Below are positions 1 to 5,940 of a stretch of DNA of 7,955 nucleotides, piece by piece. This DNA comes from CAZKYP01 sp964556885. GTDB lineage: Bacteria; Planctomycetota; Phycisphaerae; Sedimentisphaerales; Anaerobacaceae. Each line of letters begins with the position of its first letter. Position 1 is the stretch's first letter. The stretch is from the NCBI GenBank assembly GCA_964556885.1, contig CAZKYP010000148.1, forward strand, positions 1 through 7,955, in the 5' to 3' direction. Below the pieces are notes generated by a model. It was given only the letters and a program-made list of their open reading frames with translations, was not told the DNA's origin and ran no database searches. The position numbers were made by a program, and so were the translations under genes.

Positions 1-485
1 CCGGCGGCGGCTTTTATTATTATCGGGTATCCTATTTTGTTTGCCAGTATCAGGGCCTCGGATTCGTCTGCAATAACACCGTCGGAGCCTGGAACGGTCG
101 GCACTTGTGCCTTAGATGCCAGCTTGCGGGCTTCGACCTTGTCGCCGAGTAATCGCATTGCTTCCACCGGGGGGCCGATGAATGTTATGCCGCACTCGCG
201 GCATATCTGGGCAAAGTCGGTGTTTTCCGCAAGGAAACCATAACCCGGATGAATCGCTTCCGCGTCTGTAATTTCAGCCGCGCTGATAATACTCGGAATA
301 TTTAAATAACTTCTGGCACTATCGGCTGGTCCTATACAAACTGCCTCGTCAGCAAACTGCAGGTAGGATGCATTTTTATCTGCTTCGGAATACACTGCGA
401 CCGCCTCGATGCCAAGTTCGTGACAGGCGCGAATGATACGCAATGCTATTTCGCCGCGGTTTGCTATCAGAATCCTTGAAAACAT
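1..485 (-). CDS. accC: Biotin carboxylase subunit of acetyl-CoA carboxylase (N-terminal part, cut by window edge)
   Basis: This subunit carboxylates the biotin carried by AccB, using ATP and bicarbonate, in the first committed step of fatty acid synthesis in the cytoplasm. About 161 residues are visible, starting with the highly conserved MFSRILIANRGEIALRIIRA. The N-terminal biotin carboxylase domain is clear: SYLNIPSIISAAEIT and IHPGYGFLAEN near residues 62-88, the FIGPP segment with LLGDK near residues 100-115, and VPGSDG near residue 128. The reading then enters the ATP-grasp domain (GYPIIIKAAAG), just where a Gly-rich loop should follow, and leaves the window. The ATG at 485 fits the family N-terminus; a GAGA lies 8 bases upstream. 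It follows accB by 64 bases on the same strand, the common accB-accC operon order. Pyruvate or propionyl carboxylases share this domain, but the adjacent stand-alone carrier gene argues for AccC. Confidence 0.96.
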   Translation of the reverse strand, partial: MFSRILIANRGEIALRIIRACHELGIEAVAVYSEADKNASYLQFADEAVCIGPADSARSYLNIPSIISAAEITDAEAIHPGYGFLAENTDFAQICRECGITFIGPPVEAMRLLGDKVEARKLASKAQVPTVPGSDGVIADESEALILANKIGYPIIIKAAA

Positions 486-549
486 ATTTTGTGTCTCGTA
501 TAGGGTATAACTTATATATTATTATAAAACATTCTCGATGCGTAACGAA

Positions 550-1044
550 TTAGTCCGGCCTGAGTCTGAACAGCACCTGCCCGTATTCGACTGCCTGACC
601 GTTGGTGACGAGTATTTCGGTAACAGTTCCGCTTGTCTCGGCTTTTATTTCATTCATTACCTTCATTGCCTCGATTATACAGACTACCGTTTGAGGATTA
701 ACGGATGAGCCGATTTCGACGTATGGCTCGGAATCAGGGCTTGGAGTTGCATAAAAAGTCCCTACTATCGGTGATTTTATCTCCACCAAATTCTCCTGGG
801 GTAAAGGTGCTTGTCCGGCGGGCATATTGTTGATATTGACAGTACCTGAGGTAACAGGAGTCGGAGTGGAAATAAGCGGAAAAGTCGGCATTGTGGATAT
901 ACCTGCTTGTCCGGATTGAGGTGGGCAGCGTTTAAGAACAATTTTATCATCATCGTGTCTTATCTCAATTTCAAGAAGCTCATTTTGTTTCATTATTTCG
1001 ATAAGCTCCTTGATTTTTTTTATATCGGTATCTTTGTCCGCCAT
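550..1044 (-). CDS. accB: Biotin carboxyl carrier protein of acetyl-CoA carboxylase
   Basis: This protein carries the covalently bound biotin that AccC carboxylates and the carboxyltransferase then uses to make malonyl-CoA. It is 164 residues long, close to the E. coli protein (156). The N-terminal part (1-40) is the helical IKKIKELIEIMKQNELLEIEI segment typical of AccB. A Pro/Thr/Ser-rich flexible linker follows (about 41-85). The biotinyl/lipoyl domain (about 87-163) has IKSPIVGTFY and the biotinylation motif EAMKVMNEI, with Lys128 as the acceptor. An open frame continues upstream to 1209, but a candidate promoter at 1134-1161 lies inside that extension and the extra residues do not match the family. 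An AAGGA about 7 bases before the ATG at 1044 favours that start; the ATG two codons upstream (1050) is too close to the same site. It heads the accB-accC operon. Confidence 0.95.
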   Translation of the reverse strand: MADKDTDIKKIKELIEIMKQNELLEIEIRHDDDKIVLKRCPPQSGQAGISTMPTFPLISTPTPVTSGTVNINNMPAGQAPLPQENLVEIKSPIVGTFYATPSPDSEPYVEIGSSVNPQTVVCIIEAMKVMNEIKAETSGTVTEILVTNGQAVEYGQVLFRLRPD

Positions 1045-1087
1045 CGTCATATCCTTTCTGAGATCCCAATCACATGTTTTGCCGGCT

Positions 1088-1116
1088 GAGCTCTCATGAA
1101 ACGGAATTTCAAGCTC
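1088..1116 (-). promoter_or_regulatory. Bulged hairpin in the accB leader
   Basis: GAGCT (1088-1092) pairs with AGCTC (1112-1116), and TGAAA (1097-1101) pairs with TTTCA (1107-1111). This gives a ten-pair stem with a five-base loop and a four-base bulge (1093-1096). It lies between the proposed accB promoter and the start codon, so it would be in the 5' untranslated RNA. No T-run follows it in the accB direction, so it is not an obvious attenuator. Any regulatory role is a guess. Confidence 0.3.
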
Positions 1117-1133
1117 TAAATCAAGCAACAATA

Positions 1134-1161
1134 AGTATAGTCTCCCGGGCGGTTTTTGCAA
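1134..1161 (-). promoter_or_regulatory. Candidate sigma70-type promoter of accB-accC
   Basis: Read on the minus strand, TTGCAA (1161-1156) and TATACT (1139-1134) are separated by 16 bases. They match the -35 consensus at 4 of 6 positions and the -10 consensus at 5 of 6. Transcription would begin near 1127, giving a leader of about 80 bases before the accB ATG at 1044. This is the best promoter-like pair between the divergent accB and 2H-phosphoesterase genes, and it supports the shorter accB reading. Confidence 0.5.
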
Positions 1162-1248
1162 GAGTTTTTCCTTGTGCTCCCTGGGGCTGCCGGATAAATT
1201 CTGCCGCATCGAAAAAATAATGGCAATATTTCTATAAAGGCTGTTTCA

Positions 1249-1848
1249 ATGGTTAAAATAGCGGTTGATGTGGTATTGCTGCCTTCGGATGATATGATGG
1301 ATATTGCAATTGAAGCCAATCGAAGATTGCGGCGGCAAAGTACCGATAAAATCGTCTTAAACAAGGTAAATTGTTTCCCGCATATTTCATTGGCTATGGG
1401 TGTTATTAATGAGGACCGCATTGTGGAAATCGGCGAAGTTTTACGGGCAATCGTGCGTCGAGTTCCTTTGAAAGCATTAGTCGCTACCGGTATACATACT
1501 CAGGTTCTATTGTCCGGCCGGACTGTTTCGGCCTTTCAAATCGAAAATACCGGACAATTACAGTCACTTCATGAAGAGGTTATGAGAAAACTCGAACCGT
1601 TTTTCAGTTATATCGTGACGGAAGATATGCTTCATTCTTCCCCTATGGCCGATGAAACTGCTTTACAGTGGATTAAAAATTTTCCGGCAAATTCTGGTTT
1701 TGAGAAGTTTTTTCCACATATCACGATAGGTTTCGGCCGTTTGAGTGGTGTATCTTTTCCGATTAAATTTACCACATCGAAAGTCGCTTTGTGTCACTTG
1801 GGAAATCATTGCACATGCAGGAAAATTCTTTCGTTAATTGAACCTTGA
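1249..1848 (+). CDS. 2H-phosphoesterase superfamily protein (2'-5' RNA ligase/LigT-like)
   Basis: A 199-residue cytoplasmic protein with the two HxS/T signatures of the 2H phosphoesterase superfamily: FPHISL near residues 43-48 (His45, Ser47) and FPHITIGFG near residues 155-163 (His157, Thr159). The spacing of about 110 residues between the motifs fits the bilobed fold in which the two histidines face each other. Known family members hydrolyse or ligate 2'-5' phosphodiester or cyclic phosphate bonds in RNA or nucleotides; the substrate here cannot be read from sequence. No transmembrane segment or signal peptide is seen. The start is supported by AAGG at 1237-1240, 8 bases upstream. The gene is divergent from accB and has no same-strand partner nearby, so its context gives little functional help. 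Superfamily membership is fairly sure, the specific activity is not. Confidence 0.8.
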   Translation: MVKIAVDVVLLPSDDMMDIAIEANRRLRRQSTDKIVLNKVNCFPHISLAMGVINEDRIVEIGEVLRAIVRRVPLKALVATGIHTQVLLSGRTVSAFQIENTGQLQSLHEEVMRKLEPFFSYIVTEDMLHSSPMADETALQWIKNFPANSGFEKFFPHITIGFGRLSGVSFPIKFTTSKVALCHLGNHCTCRKILSLIEP

Positions 1849-1943
1849 GGTTGAAGAGTCTGGTTTTCTGATATCAGATTGGTTAGACTGGGTATATTGC
1901 GTTTGCTAAGTGGTGACGTTTTTGGATTTTGATTAATAACCGT

Positions 1944-1986
1944 AGATATAAATAAGATTTTTTTCAGAAAATAATCGTTTATATCT
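1944..1986. repeat. 9-base perfect inverted repeat upstream of the reductase operon
   Basis: AGATATAAA (1944-1952) is exactly repeated in inverted form as TTTATATCT (1978-1986), with 25 bases between the arms. It ends one base before the compact dyad at 1988-2004. It could be a pair of operator half-sites or a weak RNA hairpin; the AT-rich background makes a chance origin possible. Confidence 0.4.
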
Positions 1987-1987
1987 G

Positions 1988-2017
1988 TTTTTCCGGTGGA
2001 AAAATAATCTTTATAAT
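1988..2017 (+). promoter_or_regulatory. Candidate promoter with overlapping dyad for the reductase-Rrf2 operon
   Basis: A perfect TATAAT lies at 2012-2017. The matching -35 (TTTTCC, 1989-1994, 17-base spacing) is weak. The -35 is covered by the dyad TTTTTCCGGTGGAAAAA (1988-2004), seven pairs around GGT. A dyad across the -35 of an operon that encodes its own Rrf2 regulator could be an autoregulatory operator, but this is inference. The leader to the first gene would be about 260 bases, which is long and lowers confidence. Confidence 0.3.
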
Positions 2018-2284
2018 ATACATTTTACCGTGTTCTCGATGCGATTTCGTATATTTTGGTTATTCTTTAAATAGAGTGTCAAGTTGGGGAAAAATTTCTT
2101 GCATTTTTCGATAGATTTATGTACTCTTTCGGCTCAGGTACTTGGTGTTACGATATCAGGGTGGTAGTGGTTCGAGTTTCAAAAAACCTGGTTTACGGAA
2201 AAGGCTCATAAGTATGGGCTGATTGTGACAAAAATGCCGGCTTTTGTTTGGACATAATTGCATATTCTTGAGGAACTGTTGGTA

Positions 2285-3250
2285 ATGAGGATGAAACGTC
2301 GTGAATTCTTAGCCGGTTCGCTCGCAGGTGTTGGGGGATTTCTGTTGGGCTCAGGAAGGGTGATTGCTTCAGAGCAGAAACCCAAGTTTTTTGATCCGTA
2401 TGAGCTTGTACCGCTTGGTAAGACGAATATTAAGGTTTCTCGTGTGGGTCTTGGTACGGGAATGCGAGGTTTTCTGCGACAATCGAATCATACTCGTATG
2501 GGACATGAGAAGTTCAATACTCTGGTAAGAGGTTGTTACGAGAGGGGTGTAAGATTATTTGATGTTGCCGATATGTATGGGACGCATCCGTTTTTAGCCG
2601 AAGCGCTGAAGGACATGCGTCGGGAGGAATATGTAATAACCAGCAAGATATGGTTTCGCAGGGGCGGGCTCCCTGAGCCGGAGCGGCCAAATCCCGATGT
2701 TTTGATCGAGCGATTTTTACGAGAGCTTAAAACCGATTACATTGATCTTATATTATTTCATTGTGTCGAATCGGCCAACTGGCCGGATGAGCTGGGCGAA
2801 AAAATGAACATCCTGACTCAACTCAGGAAAAAAGGTATTATAAGAGCTCATGGGCTGTCATGTCATTCGTTGCCGGCTTTGGAAAGATGTGTAAAAGAAT
2901 CCTGGGTGGACTCGGTGCATATTCGTATCAATCCTTATGCCGTGAAAATGGACGTTAGGTCGGTCGAGGAGATACCGAAAGTGGAAGCGGTCGCCAGGGC
3001 GATCCGGAGTCAGGGAAAAGCCGTAATTGGAATGAAGATTATAGGTGAGGGAGAGTTTCGTAATAGTGATGAGATGCGAAATAAATCAGTAAAATATGCC
3101 TTGGAATCGAACTGTGTAGATGCTATGGTTGTGGGTTTTGAAAAGATCGAAGAAGTTGATGATTTCGCTTCTCGGGTACGTAGAGTGAGTCGCATTCGTA
3201 ATTCAGAACCAACATTTGCTTATAACTTTACTCAACTTGCATATTATTAA
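2285..3250 (+). CDS. Tat-exported aldo/keto reductase
   Basis: A 321-residue NAD(P)H-dependent oxidoreductase of the aldo/keto reductase superfamily. The N-terminus is a twin-arginine signal: MRMKRREFLAG followed by a Gly/Ala/Leu-rich stretch and a likely cleavage after about residue 29 (VIAS). Export folded with its cofactor would explain the Tat route. The barrel begins with PLGKTNIKVSRVGLGTG, and the usual catalytic tetrad is visible: Asp93 and Tyr98 in FDVADMYG, Lys121 in TSKIW and His159 in LFHCVE. The later GMKIIGEGEF and AMVVGFEK segments fit the cofactor-binding half. No C-terminal Cys cluster for Fe-S is present. An open frame reaches back to a TTG at 2258, but GAGGA (2270-2274) stands 10 bases before the ATG at 2285, and the twin-arginine motif follows at once; ATG 2291 is an alternative. 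The Rrf2 gene follows after 13 bases. The substrate is unknown. Confidence 0.88.
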   Translation: MRMKRREFLAGSLAGVGGFLLGSGRVIASEQKPKFFDPYELVPLGKTNIKVSRVGLGTGMRGFLRQSNHTRMGHEKFNTLVRGCYERGVRLFDVADMYGTHPFLAEALKDMRREEYVITSKIWFRRGGLPEPERPNPDVLIERFLRELKTDYIDLILFHCVESANWPDELGEKMNILTQLRKKGIIRAHGLSCHSLPALERCVKESWVDSVHIRINPYAVKMDVRSVEEIPKVEAVARAIRSQGKAVIGMKIIGEGEFRNSDEMRNKSVKYALESNCVDAMVVGFEKIEEVDDFASRVRRVSRIRNSEPTFAYNFTQLAYY

Positions 3251-3251
3251 G

Positions 3252-3259
3252 AAGGAGGT
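3252..3259 (+). promoter_or_regulatory. Strong Shine-Dalgarno that fixes the Rrf2 GTG start
   Basis: AAGGAGGT lies two bases after the reductase stop codon and four bases before the GTG at 3264. It is fully complementary to the 16S rRNA anti-Shine-Dalgarno core. It identifies GTG rather than the upstream in-frame codons inside the reductase gene as the start, and suggests the regulator is translated well from the shared transcript. Confidence 0.8.
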
Positions 3260-3263
3260 AATT

Positions 3264-3611
3264 GTGAAAATTAATCAGGATTTTGCTATGTCAATCGAAA
3301 CTATTCTTTACCTTAGCAAAAAGAAAAGCAGCGATTATGTTCAGGCGGGACTGATAGCCCAGACACTGGACTTTTCTGTAGGTTATTTACAGAAAGTAAT
3401 ACAGATGCTCAGTAAGCACGGAATAGTGGAATGTAAGCGTGGAAGAATCGGAGGAGTAAGGCTGAGATCCCGGACAATTACGCTGCTTGATTTATGGGAA
3501 GCAACCTGCGGAAGATTGGAGCTTGCTGAGCCGTCTCTCGTTATAATGAAGAAACCCCTGAAGGCATTTGCTGATTCGATGAGAAATACTGTTATTTACA
3601 AAGTAAAATAA
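3264..3611 (+). CDS. Short Rrf2-family transcriptional regulator without the Fe-S cysteine triad
   Basis: A 115-residue winged-helix DNA-binding protein. The Rrf2 pattern is clear: MKINQDFAMSIETILYLS at the N-terminus, recognition-helix region SVGYLQKVIQMLSKHGIVEC (about 38-57) and wing KRGRIGGVRLRS (about 58-69), then ITLLDLWEAT. Members such as IscR and NsrR bind an Fe-S cluster through three cysteines after this point; here only Cys57 and Cys82 exist and the segment that normally holds the triad is shortened, so a cluster of that type is unlikely. The final helix (about 96-112) for dimerisation seems kept. It starts at a GTG with a very strong ribosome binding site, 13 bases after the reductase gene, so the two are almost certainly one operon and the protein may control that operon. 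The signal it senses is unknown. Confidence 0.8.
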   Translation: MKINQDFAMSIETILYLSKKKSSDYVQAGLIAQTLDFSVGYLQKVIQMLSKHGIVECKRGRIGGVRLRSRTITLLDLWEATCGRLELAEPSLVIMKKPLKAFADSMRNTVIYKVK

Positions 3612-3664
3612 CAGGGTGCTGGTTTCTACAGGGTCTTTTATACAGGAACAGTTTTTTGGGAATC

Positions 3665-3710
3665 CCCGGTTACGGATTATGACAAATTCTTAGCCGGGAG
3701 ATTTCTTTAT
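3665..3710 (+). terminator. Possible terminator between convergent genes
   Basis: CCCGGTTA (3665-3672) pairs with TAGCCGGG (3691-3698) with one G-T pair, around an 18-base loop, followed by a T-rich stretch (TTTCTTTATTTATC). It lies after the Rrf2 gene and just beyond the stop of the convergent membrane-protein gene. The large loop and interrupted T-run make it a weak intrinsic terminator. Confidence 0.4.
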
Positions 3711-5548
3711 TTATCTTTCTTTTCCTGTAGTAAGCCCCCGCCGATACTGTCGAGCAGTCCTTTGGTTTCCTTGATTTTGTCTTTAATTTCCGACGGAACC
3801 TTATCACCTAAGTTTTTATCGATTTGTTTATCTATTTCCTGGGAAAGTTTTTCTTTCCCGGCTTTGACTAAAGCATTTTTCAGCTCATCCTGCAGACCTT
3901 TGACGTCAAAGACGAGACGCGGTTCAGTGACCGGTCCGACCACACGTATCGTGGTATTCAGGTTTGTCAGGGCGGCGAAGGCCTCGGAAGTAGTTTGTGC
4001 ACCTAATCCTAAAATTCCGTCTCCCTGTCCTTTAGCTTTCATATCGTCCATGGAAAGGGTGATTGTCAGGTCAATCGATTCATCCGTAATCAGACCATCG
4101 AAATGGCCGGAAGCTGTCCCTGATTCGAATGTTAAACCGGCGCTGCTGCTGAAATTTGATTGCATTTTGCTCAGGTCGATTCCGTTGAAATCCCCACAGA
4201 CTTTGGGAGGCTGGCCTTTTATGAGGTAATCGAATGTTATATTTATGGCGGCCGCAGTGTCGTGTGATTTTAACTCGAGCGATACCGGCAACTGGGCCGT
4301 CTGAGCGGAATCGCTTATGTTAGTCAGCAGTATTTGACTGTTCCCGAAAATCTGAGATGGTATCTGAACATTGTCCGCCAGTATTCTCTTTGCTAATATG
4401 CGGGGTGAAGCTGGTACATCGGCCCTGGCCTGGAGGTATTCAAGATATTTTTGCGGTACTTCCTGTAGTTTGGTCTCGGTTGTTTCCTTTGATTTAGGCA
4501 GCCATTTGCGTAGTTTCTGCAGTTGTTCTTTCAATGCTTTTGCATCTTTAAAATATTTTTCGAGCTTGACGATATCGGCAGCTTCAATCTTAAAGTCGCA
4601 TGGATCGAAAACAGATGGTTTTTCTTCAATCTCTTTCTCGACAATCTTGCCTGGTGTTGCTCTTTTTTGATCGAACCTTACGTTCGATACTTCCACATTT
4701 TCCATCACGAGCCTGCCGAGCAGCAGATCGTACATGCTTGAATCAGCACTGATTTTATCCACAGAGACCTGATTGTTCTGGGGATTTTCAGCGTCTGTAA
4801 CCTGTATGCCCGATATCGATACATCACCCGCCAGAACAGATAAATTAAGATTTTCCAGATTGACTTCCGCTCCGTTGGCCTTGGTTAATGTCCCGGCGGC
4901 ATAATCTTTAATCATGTTATCCTTTATCAGATATGTTGTGATTGCAGATGCTGCCAAAACCAAAACGGCCAGTCCCACGCCTGCTTTACGAATGGTTTTA
5001 GCTTTGGAAGTAAAAAGCGATTTTGCGTCTTTTGTACGTTTTCCGATAAGCAGGCGATCCATGATTCTGACCCACCGGTTCGAGTACCATTTCCTGAACT
5101 TTTCGGAACCTTCTTCGAGTTTTAGCAGTGTTTTGCGGAATTTGATTACGGATCTGGCCAGTAAAAGGCCGGCGATACCGCCGATAATCGGCCCTATTAA
5201 CAATGCACCTGCGACCGAATATCTGCTGAAATCAGTTATTCCCACAATTGGTATTGATGCAAGGATATTCAGCAGGCCTGATAGATAATTCTGGGCTTCG
5301 ACACCGATAAAATACAAAGCCGGTGCGGCTGCAAAGCAGATAGCTTTGCCTATTCCCGCCGACAGCAGGAACAGGCCGATATGTATATTCAGTATTAATA
5401 TCAGAATGATTATGATTGTGTGAATACCAGACCAGCCGGGAATAAGCCCGAACCAGAATCCCAACAATACAGAAAGGAAAATGATTAAGGGTGAAACGCC
5501 GCCCCGAAATATTGCAAGTATTTTTTTGAATGGTCTCGGAAGTATCAT
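3707..5548 (-). CDS. Fused membrane and AsmA-like protein (TIGR03546-like plus TIGR03545-like)
   Basis: A 613-residue protein of unknown function. Residues 1-135 are strongly hydrophobic, with about four to five membrane segments (near 19-38, 42-62, 64-83, 90-106, 112-132) and the motif GFWFGLIPGWSGIHT, resembling the small TIGR03546 membrane family. A basic cytoplasmic-looking linker (about 136-188) follows, then one more membrane helix (190-208). After it comes an AsmA-like region: AEVNLENLNLSVLAGDVSIS and the strands up to FDQKRATPGK near residues 228-301, a charged coiled-coil-like stretch (about 325-375), beta-rich repeats (about 380-548, ending VVGPVTEPRLVFDVKG) and a charged helical tail. 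This second half resembles TIGR03545. By recall, those families are usually two adjacent genes in outer-membrane bacteria, so this is probably a fusion. The start is ATG 5548 with AGGGAGG 7 bases upstream; an upstream TTG (5578) is not needed. Family assignment is from memory of pattern, not a search. Confidence 0.7.
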   Translation of the reverse strand: MILPRPFKKILAIFRGGVSPLIIFLSVLLGFWFGLIPGWSGIHTIIIILILILNIHIGLFLLSAGIGKAICFAAAPALYFIGVEAQNYLSGLLNILASIPIVGITDFSRYSVAGALLIGPIIGGIAGLLLARSVIKFRKTLLKLEEGSEKFRKWYSNRWVRIMDRLLIGKRTKDAKSLFTSKAKTIRKAGVGLAVLVLAASAITTYLIKDNMIKDYAAGTLTKANGAEVNLENLNLSVLAGDVSISGIQVTDAENPQNNQVSVDKISADSSMYDLLLGRLVMENVEVSNVRFDQKRATPGKIVEKEIEEKPSVFDPCDFKIEAADIVKLEKYFKDAKALKEQLQKLRKWLPKSKETTETKLQEVPQKYLEYLQARADVPASPRILAKRILADNVQIPSQIFGNSQILLTNISDSAQTAQLPVSLELKSHDTAAAINITFDYLIKGQPPKVCGDFNGIDLSKMQSNFSSSAGLTFESGTASGHFDGLITDESIDLTITLSMDDMKAKGQGDGILGLGAQTTSEAFAALTNLNTTIRVVGPVTEPRLVFDVKGLQDELKNALVKAGKEKLSQEIDKQIDKNLGDKVPSEIKDKIKETKGLLDSIGGGLLQEKKDK

Positions 5549-5555
5549 TTTTACG

Positions 5556-5562
5556 CCTCCCT
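5556..5562 (-). promoter_or_regulatory. Shine-Dalgarno that decides the start of the fused membrane protein
   Basis: Read on the minus strand, AGGGAGG lies 7 bases before ATG 5548. It falls inside the longer open frame that begins at TTG 5578, so it selects the shorter reading that starts MILPRPFKKI. Confidence 0.75.
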
Positions 5563-5590
5563 GTAATAAAAATGGCAAAGTTAAATCCGT

Positions 5591-5632
5591 TTATGGTTAA
5601 TGATTATATCGAATTGAACCATAATCGGCTAA
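5591..5632 (-). promoter_or_regulatory. Candidate promoter with 8-base inverted repeat around its -10
   Basis: On the minus strand a perfect TATAAT occupies 5608-5603, with a weak -35 (TTAGCC, 5632-5627) at 18-base spacing. The -10 is flanked by a perfect inverted repeat, TTATGGTT (5591-5598) and AACCATAA (5617-5624). Transcription would start about 45-50 bases before ATG 5548, a sensible leader length. The repeat could be an operator; no regulator is identified. Confidence 0.4.
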
Positions 5633-5940
5633 TTAATTCCAGATTTTCTGTTTATTCTAACCGCTGAGAACATCGATAAATCCGGCTTATACAATCGGTT
5701 TTGCCTGGAATATCGATATGCTGTCATTTATGCAATTAGTCCTAAAATACCGCCAAAACTTTTCTCTATTGCCTATTTTATTACTGATTTTACACACTTC
5801 ATAAGCAATCATTATTATCAAGAAGCTGATAACGGGTTGTTTATAGGTCTACTAATATATCATGTCAATAATCCTTGTTTGGCCCTAAAGAACCGCACTC
5901 ATCAAGTCGAACATAGGATACTGGAATCGTTGTAAATTTT

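Larger units (their letters stand above)
1849..2284 (+). other. Intergenic region with stacked inverted repeats, no gene seen
   Basis: This AT-rich gap holds no convincing ORF. Just after the 2H gene there is a nested dyad: AGTCT (1857-1861) with AGACT (1885-1889) around the perfect palindrome TCTGATATCAGA (1867-1878). It lacks a T-run, so it is not a standard terminator. Further on are a 9-base inverted repeat (1944-1952 with 1978-1986), a compact dyad (1988-2004) and a perfect TATAAT (2012-2017), described separately. The last 240 bases before the reductase gene show nothing recognisable apart from the ribosome binding site GAGGA at 2270-2274. Confidence 0.6.
5549..5940. other. Divergent intergenic region, no gene seen
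   Basis: This 392-base AT-rich gap separates the fused membrane protein from the GAF-like gene, which are divergently transcribed. The left third carries the candidate promoter and inverted repeat described separately. For the plus-strand gene, a weak pair is visible (TTGTTT at 5837-5842 and TATCAT at 5858-5863, only 15 bases apart). No ORF with coding character, tandem repeat or strong hairpin was found in the rest. Confidence 0.55.

Noticed and set aside
37..243. Plus-strand open frame of 68 codons
   Set aside because: It lies wholly antisense to the strongly conserved accC coding sequence and resembles no known protein.
1116..1421. Minus-strand open frame of 101 codons across the accB leader and the 2H gene start
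   Set aside because: It overlaps the proposed accB promoter and runs antisense to the conserved HIS motif region of the 2H gene; composition looks like a shadow.
2119..2257. Possible short coding stretch before the reductase gene
   Set aside because: Frames there are broken by stops within about 35 codons and the peptides resemble nothing known; treated as non-coding.
3762..5288. Several plus-strand open frames within the membrane-protein gene
   Set aside because: All are antisense to a long, continuous, well-started gene with a strong ribosome binding site and have shadow-like Ser/Phe-rich composition.
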